A model generated the notes under the pieces. That model searched no databases. It was given only the letters and a program-made list of their open reading frames with translations, and was not told the DNA's origin. Position numbers and translations under genes: made by a program. A stretch of DNA of 19,804 bases, from assembly GCA_031401675.1 (NCBI GenBank), contig JANNRR010000078.1, forward strand, positions 1 to 19,804, in the 5' to 3' direction. This stretch comes from JANNRR01 sp031401675. Its GTDB lineage: Bacteria; Pseudomonadota; Alphaproteobacteria; Rhodobacterales; Rhodobacteraceae. This document shows positions 1 to 7,638 of this stretch, one piece after another (within the stretch, counting starts at the first letter, position 1; every line of letters starts with the position of its first letter).

Positions 1-179
1 CGTGTTGCGGTTGCTCAGCAAAGCTTGAAGCTCAGCGCGGTCGGCGGGGCCAAGGTAAAGGCAGATATCAGAGCGTCTCATCCGCCGACCATGCCACAGA
101 GCGGCGCCGTCGGGAATCCTATGTCAGGTGCAGAACACTAGATGCGTTCAATAAATCTTATCCCGGCGGCTACGTTTCG

Positions 180-917
180 ATGTTAGGCGCCTGCAGGAAA
201 GACCGGGATGGGCATAGATCAATGAATTTTGTCGCACACAGTAAGGCTGCAGTGGCAAAGACGGACCTCTATGGTGATGTTTATGCCATTGGTAGCGGAA
301 AAGAGAAGATTCGAGATTGGTTTGCTCAATACGGGGCATCTCATGGTTCGAATGATTTGAGAATTCGATATGAATTTGAGGCGATTCTTGGTGCCTTGGG
401 CGCAGCGAATGGAATGTTGCTCTATGACACGGGAGCAGTAACGGAGCGAACTGATTGGGGGGCGTATCTTCAGGCACACTTCTTCGACTTTTCCAGTAAT
501 CAATGGATTGGCTCTCCATCTTGGTTTCACACAGCCTTCTACTTCCCCAAGAGGAACTCATTGGAAGGAATGGGAACGGTTAAGAATTCGCTTGCTTATG
601 CCCCGAACATGGGTGACTTTGATGGTCTTGCTCTTATCAATGTTGATGGCGACCGATGTTTCACAAAAGGAATGGTCATACTTGATCCATTAAAGCAGGC
701 GAAATCTGAGGATTTCCAGTGGCAAAAATTCCGACCTCAAAGAGTTACGATCTCCTCGATCCGGCCTTGGTGTCCTACAGACTGGATTAGGCACCGAACC
801 CTTAACTTGTTGGAAATGTCGCATGTCGAGTTTGAGTTGACCGAGAGCACTTTTAAGTTCAAAATCACTGATGAAGCTTTATGGAACAAACTCGTTTGGT
901 CGGGATGCTCCGACTGA
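180..917 (+). CDS. Hypothetical protein, unrecognised, AT-richer than the rest of the window
   Basis: I do not recognise this 245-residue protein. It looks soluble: there is no signal peptide or long hydrophobic segment, and it is rich in aromatic residues (several Trp, Phe and Tyr). A segment DVYAIGSGKEK near residue 33 faintly resembles the Gly-Ser-Gly turn of proteasome-like Ntn hydrolases, but that is only an impression. The start is uncertain: neither ATG 180 nor ATG 222 has a good Shine-Dalgarno sequence, and the same frame has no stop back to position 3, so the gene could begin outside the window. The upstream in-frame stretch is Arg/Cys-rich and less convincing as coding sequence. G+C is about half by eye, clearly below the sugar operons, and codon third positions are less G/C-biased, which suggests acquired DNA. 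Its neighbours give no functional hint. Confidence 0.55.
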   Translation: MLGACRKDRDGHRSMNFVAHSKAAVAKTDLYGDVYAIGSGKEKIRDWFAQYGASHGSNDLRIRYEFEAILGALGAANGMLLYDTGAVTERTDWGAYLQAHFFDFSSNQWIGSPSWFHTAFYFPKRNSLEGMGTVKNSLAYAPNMGDFDGLALINVDGDRCFTKGMVILDPLKQAKSEDFQWQKFRPQRVTISSIRPWCPTDWIRHRTLNLLEMSHVEFELTESTFKFKITDEALWNKLVWSGCSD

Positions 918-1131
918 CTGGTCGACTGGGGATTCGAATGTGGAGACGTAAACTGACTCGGTGAGAAATGGCTTGGTACCGGCAAGGAAATCCAATCGTA
1001 TGGTTTATGCCTTCAGGCGCACCTATACTCCCGTATACCAATCCGTTTGACCCTCCCATAGCGCCGGTCACCCCCCCAATCCTTAAAATCCCCTTAACGC
1101 GACCACCCTAACCCCTTGCAATCTCACACAT
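918..1131. other. Non-coding stretch between the hypothetical gene and the ROK operon terminator
   Basis: I see no gene here. It is AT-richer than the DNA to the right and marks a composition boundary near 1080-1130. The palindrome attcgaat (around 932-939) and a short inverted repeat TATAC-tccc-GTATA (1024-1037) are the only structures I found, and neither is strong. Confidence 0.4.
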
Positions 1132-1155
1132 AAAAAAATGTCCCGACTCGGGACA
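1132..1155 (-). terminator. Rho-independent terminator of the aldolase-kinase operon
   Basis: Read on the minus strand, a perfect 7-bp stem TGTCCCG/CGGGACA with a 3-nt loop (1139-1155) is followed by seven T residues (1138 down to 1132). It lies 11 nt past the stop codon of the ROK-kinase fusion gene, the textbook geometry for an intrinsic terminator. Confidence 0.9.
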
Positions 1156-1166
1156 CCCCCCTCGCG

Positions 1167-2564
1167 TCACCCCAAAACCCCCCGCAGCCAGCCCACAATC
1201 CCCGCCAGATCCACCGCCCCCACCGTCTCCACCTCCCGCAAGGCCCCGATGTCCAAAGGCCGCGCCCGCCCCGCCAAAGCGACCAGTTCCGGCACATATT
1301 CCGCCCCCGGATGCCCCGGCAGCCGGTCGCCCAGCCGCGCCGCATAGCGCCGGCCGACCTCCTCCGGCGGGGCGTGGCACCAGACCTCGGCCACCTGCGA
1401 AATCCCGGCCAGCGCCAGATGCCCCGCCAGCACCTCCTCCGGTTCAAACCCGAACCAGGCATCCACGATCACGGTCGACCCCGCCGGAAAGTCCCGTACC
1501 GAAGCAAACACCGCCTGATACGCCGCCCGCCCCAGCACCCGGTTCCCGGCCCGGTCGGCCCCGCCCAGATGCTGCAGGAACGGCTCCTTGATGGTGTCGA
1601 GCGCCAGCAGCGGCCACCCCGTCGCCGCCGCCAGATCGCGGGCGAGGCTGCTTTTCCCCGAAGCCGGCACCCCGTTCACCAGCACCGCCCGCCTGCCCGC
1701 CGCCGCCGGCACCGAAGCCAGTCCCGCCAGCCCGGCCCCGATCACCCCGGCATCGTCCCCTAGCGCCGCGGCCGCCAGCCGCACCCCGAACCACGACGGC
1801 ACCCCCGGCACCCGCGCCAAAGCCCGCACTGCCGCAGCCCCAAGCCCGCCGCCCAGCACCACCAGCCCCGGATCGAACGCCACCGCCAGGGTTTCCACCG
1901 CCACCCGCAGCGGCCCGGCCCATGCCGCCAGCACGCCCAAAGCCACTGCATCATCCCGGCCCAGCAGATCATCCGCCGTGGTCCCCGCCGCCAGTCCTGC
2001 CGCCGCGATATGGCCCTGCAATGCCGTGCCGGAACTGTAAACCTCGACGCAGCCCCGCCGCCCGCAAACGCAGACCGGCCCACCGGGATCGACGGTGACA
2101 TGCCCCAACTGCCCCGCCGTCGCCCGCCCCCGGACCAGCCGCCCACCCTCCAGCACTGCGCCGCCGATGCCGGTGCCGATGGTCAGCATCAGCGCCGACC
2201 CCAATCCCTTTGCAGCACCCAAGGCCGCCTCGGCCAGCAGCGCCATCGAACAGTCATTGTCGAGAACCACCGGCAGACCGAACGCCAGCTCGATCCGCTC
2301 CGCCAGCGCCAGTCCGGCAAAATTGACAAAGCCGCCCCAGAGCACCCGCCGCGCCGGAAAATCCACTGCCCCCGGCACCCCGATGCCGATAGCGACCACA
2401 TCGGGCGTCAGCAGCCCGGCGATCAGCCCGGCGGCACTGGCCAGCACTGTCTCGGGGTCGGACGAACTGGGGCAGCGGTCCCGGGCCAGAATCCGGCCAT
2501 CCACGGAAATCCGCGCCGCCCGCAGATTGGTGCCGCCGATATCGACGCCGATCGCCGCCCGCAT
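1167..2564 (-). CDS. ROK-family sugar kinase fused to a C-terminal P-loop kinase domain
   Basis: A 465-residue protein with two kinase-like halves. Residues 1-285 are a complete ROK-family sugar kinase: ATP-binding DIGGTN at 8-13, likely catalytic Asp104 in LDND, the ROK zinc site with His155 and CVCGRRGC (Cys165, Cys167, Cys172), and a late GGGLG segment. Residues about 292-465 form a second domain starting with a Walker A motif GVPASGKS (298-305), like small gluconate- or nucleoside-kinase-type P-loop phosphotransferases; a hydrophobic beta strand ending VIVDAW probably supplies its acidic residue. Plain ROK kinases are usually about 300 residues, so the second domain is a genuine addition. 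The gene starts 3 nt after the stop of the aldolase gene and is its operon partner. It is likely cytoplasmic and phosphorylates the imported sugar or an intermediate. The substrate of either domain is unknown. Confidence 0.92.
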   Translation of the reverse strand: MRAAIGVDIGGTNLRAARISVDGRILARDRCPSSSDPETVLASAAGLIAGLLTPDVVAIGIGVPGAVDFPARRVLWGGFVNFAGLALAERIELAFGLPVVLDNDCSMALLAEAALGAAKGLGSALMLTIGTGIGGAVLEGGRLVRGRATAGQLGHVTVDPGGPVCVCGRRGCVEVYSSGTALQGHIAAAGLAAGTTADDLLGRDDAVALGVLAAWAGPLRVAVETLAVAFDPGLVVLGGGLGAAAVRALARVPGVPSWFGVRLAAAALGDDAGVIGAGLAGLASVPAAAGRRAVLVNGVPASGKSSLARDLAAATGWPLLALDTIKEPFLQHLGGADRAGNRVLGRAAYQAVFASVRDFPAGSTVIVDAWFGFEPEEVLAGHLALAGISQVAEVWCHAPPEEVGRRYAARLGDRLPGHPGAEYVPELVALAGRARPLDIGALREVETVGAVDLAGIVGWLRGVLG

Positions 2565-2567
2565 GGC

Positions 2568-3473
2568 TCAGCCGGCCGCCGGGCGGTGGCGGGCAATCAC
2601 CGCCTGCAGTTCGCGCAGCCGCGGCAGCGCCACGGTTTCCAGCCGCTGCCGCTGCAGCGCCCGGTCCAGCGACACGCAATCTTTCCACAATGACCGCCCG
2701 GCAATCATGCCCGAAGCCCCGTTGGCCATCGCCACCTCCACCTGCTGGCGAAAGGTCGCATGATCGACCCCGGCGGACAAGACCGCCCACGGCACCTCGC
2801 CCGCCATGGCGGTCACGGCAGCACAGGCCGCAGCCGTGCCGGGATAGGGGATTTTCAGCACCTTTGCGCCCGCATCCAGGCATAGCCGGGCACCGCCGGT
2901 GATCAGGTCGGGGGTCAGGGCTGCCAGCCTCTCGGGGCTTTCACCGGGCAGGGCGTAGGACAGGAACTCGACCACCAGCAGCAGGTCCTCGGCGGCATGC
3001 TCGGCGATCGTCGCTCGAAGAGTCTCCAGATTGACCGTGTTGGCACCGGGATGGTCCGACCGCAGATAGATCAGGATCTTGGTTCCGGTGCCGCCCAGTT
3101 CGCGCACCCGGCGCGCGGTGATGCCGGGCACCATCTTTGACAGGCGGTAGCCCTGCGGTGTCAGGTCAAAACCCGACGCGTCGATACCGATCAACAGACC
3201 GGTGCCCCGGTCGATCTCGCCCTCATCCACCAGCCGTGGCACGGCGCAAAACGCATCGACCAGCACGCAGCCGGCATGGCGGGCCAGGACTTGCGTGATA
3301 TCCACCTTGGTATCGCCCAGCATCTGGTCGGTAATGGCGACCTGTGCCTCTTTGCCATCAACCATCAGCGACCGCATGCTGCCGCGCTGATCGCAGGCAA
3401 TCACCACCATCGAGCCGCTGGCGTCGCAGATTTGCTGATAGCCGCGCCGTTCCGCCGTGGTCATTCGCGCCAT
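2568..3473 (-). CDS. Class I aldolase, LacD-like (tagatose-bisphosphate aldolase family)
   Basis: A 301-residue protein resembling LacD/sulfofructose-phosphate-type class I aldolases. Recognisable segments are ACDQRGSMR near residue 26, KILIY near 132, a VVEFLSY strand near 167, VLKIPYPG with the probable Schiff-base Lys207, and LSAGVDHATF followed by IAGRSLW near the C terminus. LacD-type enzymes cleave ketohexose bisphosphates and are lax about stereochemistry; related enzymes cleave ketose 1-phosphates or sulfofructose phosphate, so the true substrate is open. I chose ATG 3473 over an upstream in-frame ATG at 3512 because AAGGGGG sits about 6 nt before it. ATG 3464 is a second option. It is the first gene of a two-gene operon with the ROK double kinase and is divergent from the SorC regulator, which probably controls it. 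Confidence 0.88.
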   Translation of the reverse strand: MARMTTAERRGYQQICDASGSMVVIACDQRGSMRSLMVDGKEAQVAITDQMLGDTKVDITQVLARHAGCVLVDAFCAVPRLVDEGEIDRGTGLLIGIDASGFDLTPQGYRLSKMVPGITARRVRELGGTGTKILIYLRSDHPGANTVNLETLRATIAEHAAEDLLLVVEFLSYALPGESPERLAALTPDLITGGARLCLDAGAKVLKIPYPGTAAACAAVTAMAGEVPWAVLSAGVDHATFRQQVEVAMANGASGMIAGRSLWKDCVSLDRALQRQRLETVALPRLRELQAVIARHRPAAG

Positions 3474-3582
3474 TCTGTACCCCCTTGCCGCCCCGCACCA
3501 CCCGGACACCACGCTGCATCAGGCGGATTGCTCTGAACCGGGGATTGGAGGATAAGGCTCTGTGTGGTGATCTTCGTAACAC

Positions 3583-3603
3583 GTTGCTGAAAGGAATTGC
3601 AAC
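3583..3603. promoter_or_regulatory. Inverted repeat over the SorC ribosome-binding region in the divergent intergenic region
   Basis: The gap between the aldolase gene and the SorC gene must carry both promoters. Within it GTTGC (3583-3587) and GCAAC (3599-3603) form an inverted repeat with an 11-nt spacer that contains AAAGGA, the best Shine-Dalgarno sequence for the regulator. A SorC protein bound here could control its own gene and the divergent operon. I could not identify convincing -35/-10 boxes. Confidence 0.35.
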
Positions 3604-3645
3604 CTGACAACGCCCGCCGAACCGGCAGCCGGTGCCACCCGGGCC

Positions 3646-4545
3646 ATGCTGCACACGGTTGCCAAGTTGCATTACGAGAGCGAGATGAGCCAGGTCGCGA
3701 TTGCGCGCCAGCTTGGCCTGTCCACGGCCACCATTTCGCGCATGTTGCAGCGGGCCCGGGCCGAAGGCATTGTCCGGATCGAAGTGCGCGGCGCCGTGCC
3801 GCCGGACGAGTTGGGGCAGCGGCTGGCGGCGCTTTTGGGGCTGCGCAAGGCGGCAGTGGTCGAGGCACCGGCGGCAGGGGCGCTGCCGGCGCTGGCCGAA
3901 CCGCTGGCTGCGATGCTGCTGGCCGAGGGGCTGCAGGCCGGGTCGGTACTGGCGATCGGCTGGGGGCGGGCAATGCGCACAGTACTGGATGTCGGCCTGC
4001 CGCCGATCCCCGGAGTGCTTGTGGTTCCGGCAACCGGCGGCCTGCAGCAGCAGGCCCCGCATTTTCAGGTGAATGAGTTTGTGCGCACGGCTGCCGCCGC
4101 GCTGCAGGGTGTGCCGAATTTCATCCACGCGCCCTATTTGCCGGCGGCTGCGGCGCGACAGGCGTTCCTGTCGGACCCGGCGATCCGCAATTCCGTGGCG
4201 CTGTGGGACCGGATCGATGCTGCCATCGTCGGGGTCGGGCTGCCGCATCTGATGAACGATCCTGCGGCCAGCGTTGCCACCCCGGACGAACAGCATCTGC
4301 TGCATGCGGCGGGCGACGTGATCCGGCACTATTTCGATGCGGCGGGGGCATTGATCGACTGGTCAGGCGAATCGCGGATGATCGCCGCCTCGGCCGCCCA
4401 GTTGCGGGCGGCGCGGCTGTGCATCGGCGTCGCTGCCGATCCGGCCAAGGCGCAGGCCATCATCGGGGCGGCACGCGCCCGGTTGATCAATGCGCTGGTC
4501 ACCGACATGCGCACCGCCGAAGCCGTGCTGGACGCCGGGACCTGA
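3646..4545 (+). CDS. SorC/DeoR-family sugar-responsive transcriptional regulator
   Basis: A 299-residue protein with the SorC architecture: an N-terminal helix-turn-helix (residues about 14-34, SQVAIARQLGLSTATISRML) followed by a long sugar-phosphate-binding domain with the family's typical GWGRAM segment near residue 105 and a late DWSGESRMIAAS stretch. SorC proteins usually bind a phosphorylated sugar intermediate and act on nearby sugar operons. It lies between the minus-strand aldolase/kinase operon and the plus-strand transport operon, so it is the likely regulator of both. ATG 3646 has no ribosome-binding site. The frame stays open back to 3580, and CTG 3604, preceded by AAAGGA at 8-9 nt, would add 14 residues and may be the true start. 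Confidence 0.88.
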   Translation: MLHTVAKLHYESEMSQVAIARQLGLSTATISRMLQRARAEGIVRIEVRGAVPPDELGQRLAALLGLRKAAVVEAPAAGALPALAEPLAAMLLAEGLQAGSVLAIGWGRAMRTVLDVGLPPIPGVLVVPATGGLQQQAPHFQVNEFVRTAAAALQGVPNFIHAPYLPAAAARQAFLSDPAIRNSVALWDRIDAAIVGVGLPHLMNDPAASVATPDEQHLLHAAGDVIRHYFDAAGALIDWSGESRMIAASAAQLRAARLCIGVAADPAKAQAIIGAARARLINALVTDMRTAEAVLDAGT

Positions 4546-4690
4546 CTCCGGGTGACATTTCAAGAAATACCTTGCAGAAGAAAATTACACTTGACGCAAT
4601 CGATGCTGCAAAGTGATGATGCCGCTGCGGAGCATTCGACTTTGCCAACCGAATCCGGTTGAGGAACTGCTCGCATTGGGAGGATATCAC
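4546..4690 (+). promoter_or_regulatory. Likely promoter/operator region of the first sugar ABC operon
   Basis: This 145-bp gap precedes the binding-protein gene. It contains a TTGACG hexamer (4591-4596) that could be a -35 box, though no good -10 box follows at 17 nt. An inverted pair TTGCAG (4572-4577) and CTGCAA (4606-4611) flanks it and could be an operator. GGGAGGA just before ATG 4691 is a strong ribosome-binding site. Confidence 0.35.
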
Positions 4691-5680
4691 ATGAAACGCC
4701 GTTCCGTCTTGCGGACCGCTGCCGCTGCCGCATTCGTCGGCGCGCTGGGGTTCGCGGCTGTGCCGTCGCTGGCACAGGACAAACTGACCATCGCCTTGAT
4801 ACCTGGCCTGACCACCGATGGCTTCTACATCACGATGAACCGCGGCGCACAGGCTGCGGCGGATGCGCTGGGTGTGGAACTGGTGTTTCAGGGTGCGCCG
4901 GACTTCAACCCGGTAACGCAGGTTCCGGTGCTGGATGCAATCATTGCCCGCGCGCCGGACGCCATCCTGATTGCACCGACCGACAAGGTGCAGCTGGTCG
5001 AGCCGCTGCGCAAAGCCTTTGATGCCGGTATCCCGGTCATCACCGTCGATACGTTCATCGGCACCGGCAAATATCAGACCGGCGCAGGCGACGGCGATTT
5101 CCCGCTGTCCTACATCGCGTCTGACAACGTTCTGGGCGGCAAGATCGCGGCACGGGCGCTGGCTGCTGCCATTGGTGGCGAGGGCAAAGTGTACGTATCC
5201 AACGTGAAACCGGGCATTTCCACCACCGATCAGCGCGAGGAAGGCTTCAAGACCGCGATGGCCGAGGAATTCCCCGGCATCACCGTTCTGGAAACCCAGT
5301 TCAACGACAACGACGCCAACAAGGCGGCTTCGCAGCTGCAAGGCGTGTTTGCCCGTGAACCCGACCTGAAAGGCGTGTTTGGCGCCAACCTGTTCTCGGC
5401 CCTTGGTGCTGCCAACGGCGTGCAACAGGCCGGCCAGTCCGGCGTTATCAAGGTCGTGGCGTTCGACGCACCTGTCAGCATCGTCGACAACATCAAAACC
5501 GGTCTGGTCGATGTGGCGATTGCCCAGCATCCGGCGGAGATCGGCTACTACGGTGTGGTGTCTGCCTATGCCCATCTGACCGGCAACTCGATTCCGGTCG
5601 CCATCGGTACCGGCTTTACCATCATGGACAAGAACAACATCGACGATCCGGAAGTGGCCAAGTATCTCTATTCCGAATGA
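4691..5680 (+). CDS. Periplasmic sugar-binding protein of an ABC importer (RbsB/FrcB type)
   Basis: A 329-residue periplasmic binding protein of the ribose/galactose type (Peripla_BP_4 family). It begins with an Arg-Arg signal peptide (KRRSVLRTAAAAAF...) that ends near AQ/DK at about residue 27; the RR pair could mean Tat export, but Sec export is equally possible. The mature part has the usual alternating fold: IALIPGLTTDGFYITMNRGAQ early, DAILIAPTDK in the first domain, IASDN near the hinge and a VVAFDAP segment late. I placed the start at ATG 4691, behind GGGAGGA and at the head of the signal peptide. An upstream in-frame GTG at 4613 would put 26 residues before the signal. It delivers the ligand to the permease and ATPase encoded just downstream. 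A hairpin after the stop suggests its mRNA is made in excess over theirs. The ligand is unknown. Confidence 0.92.
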   Translation: MKRRSVLRTAAAAAFVGALGFAAVPSLAQDKLTIALIPGLTTDGFYITMNRGAQAAADALGVELVFQGAPDFNPVTQVPVLDAIIARAPDAILIAPTDKVQLVEPLRKAFDAGIPVITVDTFIGTGKYQTGAGDGDFPLSYIASDNVLGGKIAARALAAAIGGEGKVYVSNVKPGISTTDQREEGFKTAMAEEFPGITVLETQFNDNDANKAASQLQGVFAREPDLKGVFGANLFSALGAANGVQQAGQSGVIKVVAFDAPVSIVDNIKTGLVDVAIAQHPAEIGYYGVVSAYAHLTGNSIPVAIGTGFTIMDKNNIDDPEVAKYLYSE

Positions 5681-5727
5681 CTCCGTTGCTGCGGGATTGT
5701 TGCCCCGCCGCTTGCGAAATCTGATCT

Positions 5728-5757
5728 GGCGGCGGCCCTTTGCAGGGCCGTCGTTTT
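5728..5757 (+). terminator. Hairpin with T-run after the binding-protein gene (partial terminator)
   Basis: GGCCCT (5734-5739) and AGGGCC (5744-5749) form a tight stem with loop TTGC. The stem extends outward through C-G, G-U, G-C and C-G pairs (5730-5753) and is followed by TTTT (5754-5757). It lies 50 nt past the binding-protein stop and before the permease in the same operon. It probably acts as an attenuator or a 3' stabiliser giving more binding protein than membrane components. Confidence 0.75.
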
Positions 5758-5813
5758 CTGATGTTTCCGCTTAACCGGCAATCGGGGCGGGATGAAACTG
5801 CAGGATGGTTTGC

Positions 5814-6875
5814 ATGGCTGCTTCACCCCCAACCGACACCGGCGGCAAACATGTGGCACCACCCGCCGATCATGCCGCCAAGGCAAAGACGCTGTTGCAG
5901 CGCATCGCCGATCTGCGGGCATGGCTGTTTCTGGTGTTCCTGATTCTGGGCTTCGAGGTCTGGAGCCGCGTCGATTTCGGCGGCACCTTCCTGTTCAATT
6001 CTTTCAACATCCAGTCGATCGCCGTGTTTGCCGTGGCCCCGCTGCTACTGGCGACCGGGCAGACCTTTGTCATCATTTCCGGTGGCATCGATCTGTCGAT
6101 GGGCTTCATCATGGGGCTGGCGGCGGTGGTGTCGGCGCATGTCATCAACTGGGCGGCACCGGGGATCGGCCTTGGTTTGGCTGTGCTGTTCGTCACAGTG
6201 GTGGCAGTCGCAGTGGCTGCAGTACCCGGTGCCGTCAACGGCTTTCTGGTGGCGGTGCTGAAGGTGCCGCCGTTCATTGGTACGCTGGGCATGTTTGGTG
6301 TGGCGCGCGGTGTCGCCTTCCTGTTGGCGGGGGGCACCACGGTTCCGGTGAAAAACGCCGTCTTTGCCGCCCTTGGCAATGGGCGGATCTACGGCATTCC
6401 CTATATCATCATCGTCACGGCGCTGTTCGTGCTGGTGATGCATTATCTGCTCAGCCAGACCAGATTCGGCCAACACAACTATGCAATCGGCGCAAATCCC
6501 CAGGCGGCCCGCCGCGCCGGGATCGACATCAAATGGCACCTGATGCGGCTCTACATCCTGTCTGGCATGTGTGCCGGTCTGGCCGGAGTGCTCTATTCCG
6601 CCCGCTTTACCGCCGGGGCGGCACAGGCCGGTGAACCGCTTCTGCTGGACTCGGTGGCGGCCGTGGTGATCGGCGGTGCCAGCCTGTTCGGCGGGTCGGG
6701 CACCATCTTCGGCACCGTGGCCGGGGCCTTCGTGATCGCCGTCATCCAGTACGGGCTGGTGTTCATCAACGTCGCCCCCTTCTGGCAGTTCATTTCGGTC
6801 GGCGTCATCATCATCATCTCGGTGCTGATCGATCAGGCACAACGGCGGTTCAGCGGCGGGCGCCAGGATGAGTGA
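5814..6875 (+). CDS. Sugar ABC transporter permease (RbsC/FrcC type, BPD_transp_2)
   Basis: A 353-residue integral membrane protein with many hydrophobic segments beginning near residue 36, preceded by a polar, Pro/Ala-rich cytoplasmic N-terminal tail. It has the family hallmarks: ISGGIDLS at 88-95, a conserved cytoplasmic loop IGANPQAARRAGI at 225-237 and GGASLFGGSGT at 287-297, the coupling region for the ATPase. Length is somewhat above the usual 320-340 because of the tail. I chose ATG 5814, with AGGA 8 nt upstream; ATG 5805 overlaps that AGGA. The stop overlaps the ATPase start by 8 nt, so translation of the two is coupled. It forms the membrane channel for the ligand of the binding protein at 4691-5680. 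Confidence 0.93.
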   Translation: MAASPPTDTGGKHVAPPADHAAKAKTLLQRIADLRAWLFLVFLILGFEVWSRVDFGGTFLFNSFNIQSIAVFAVAPLLLATGQTFVIISGGIDLSMGFIMGLAAVVSAHVINWAAPGIGLGLAVLFVTVVAVAVAAVPGAVNGFLVAVLKVPPFIGTLGMFGVARGVAFLLAGGTTVPVKNAVFAALGNGRIYGIPYIIIVTALFVLVMHYLLSQTRFGQHNYAIGANPQAARRAGIDIKWHLMRLYILSGMCAGLAGVLYSARFTAGAAQAGEPLLLDSVAAVVIGGASLFGGSGTIFGTVAGAFVIAVIQYGLVFINVAPFWQFISVGVIIIISVLIDQAQRRFSGGRQDE

Positions 6876-7614
6876 TGCAGCGCCCCTTCTCGACATCCGC
6901 AACCTGTCCAAGAACTTTGGTGCCGTGCAGGCGCTGGCCGATTTTTCGATGCTGGTGCGCCCGGGCGAGGTGGTGGCGGTGGCCGGTGACAACGGTGCCG
7001 GCAAGACCACGCTGATCAAGGCGATCTCGGGCGTCTACCGGCCCTCAAGCGGCGAGATCCTGCTGCGCGGCGTCCCGGTGCATTTCGCCTCGCCGCAGGA
7101 GGCGCGCGAACAGGGGATCGAGACGATCTATCAGGACCTGGCGCTGGCCGACAACCTGAGCATCGGGGCCAACATCTTTCTGGGCCGCGAACCGATGCGC
7201 CGCGCCTTCGGTTTTCTGCCTGTCCTTGACCGGGCACGGATGGCCGAAGCGGCCAAGACGACGATGGCGCTGCTCGATTTCCACGTGAACCGACTGGACG
7301 CGCCGGTGTCGAACTTTTCCGGCGGCCAGCGCCAGGCGGTGGCCATCGGCCGTGCCGTCTACTGGAACGCGCAGATCCTGATCATGGATGAACCGACGGC
7401 GGCCCTTGGGGTTCCGGAACAGCGCAAGGTGCTGGCGCTGATCCATCAGTTAAAAGGGCAGGGGCGGGGGGTGATCTTCATCTCGCACAATCTGCAGGAT
7501 ATCTTTGCTGTCTCTGACCGCATCATCGTGCTGCGCCGTGGTGTGCAGGCGGGCGAACGCCAGATCGCCCAGACGAGCCATGACGAGGTTGTCCGGCTGA
7601 TGGTGGGCGGCTGA
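6868..7614 (+). CDS. Sugar ABC transporter ATP-binding protein, single domain (FrcA type)
   Basis: A 248-residue ABC ATPase with Walker A GDNGAGKT (40-47), Q-loop Gln89 in TIYQD, signature SGGQR (151-155), Walker B ILIMDEP (170-176) and switch His207 in ISHN. It has only one nucleotide-binding domain, unlike RbsA, XylG or MglA, which carry two in tandem; this is the FrcA arrangement, and it presumably works as a homodimer. Gene order (binding protein, permease, ATPase) matches frcBCA of rhizobia, but that does not prove fructose as substrate. It overlaps the permease gene by 8 nt, and the next gene starts 24 nt later behind its own AGGAAAG. Confidence 0.93.
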   Translation: MSDAAPLLDIRNLSKNFGAVQALADFSMLVRPGEVVAVAGDNGAGKTTLIKAISGVYRPSSGEILLRGVPVHFASPQEAREQGIETIYQDLALADNLSIGANIFLGREPMRRAFGFLPVLDRARMAEAAKTTMALLDFHVNRLDAPVSNFSGGQRQAVAIGRAVYWNAQILIMDEPTAALGVPEQRKVLALIHQLKGQGRGVIFISHNLQDIFAVSDRIIVLRRGVQAGERQIAQTSHDEVVRLMVGG

Positions 7615-7638
7615 GTAACCCAAGGCAGGAAAGCGTCG

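Noticed and set aside
929..940. The ggggattcgaat sequence looked like a tRNA T-arm
   Set aside because: No matching acceptor, D or anticodon stems could be found around it.
1024..1037. Inverted repeat TATAC-tccc-GTATA
   Set aside because: It is short, has no extension outward, and no start codon is placed to be controlled by it.
3358..4329. A 323-residue minus-strand frame opposite the SorC gene
   Set aside because: It overlaps a complete SorC regulator on the other strand, and its Arg/His/Gln-rich composition is typical of shadow frames in G+C-rich DNA.
4605..4612. Recurring CTTTGCAG-like octamers before several transport genes and in the hairpin at about 5739
   Set aside because: The copies differ in orientation and distance from genes, and one lies in a terminator stem. 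This is too few to call a shared operator without a genome-wide count.
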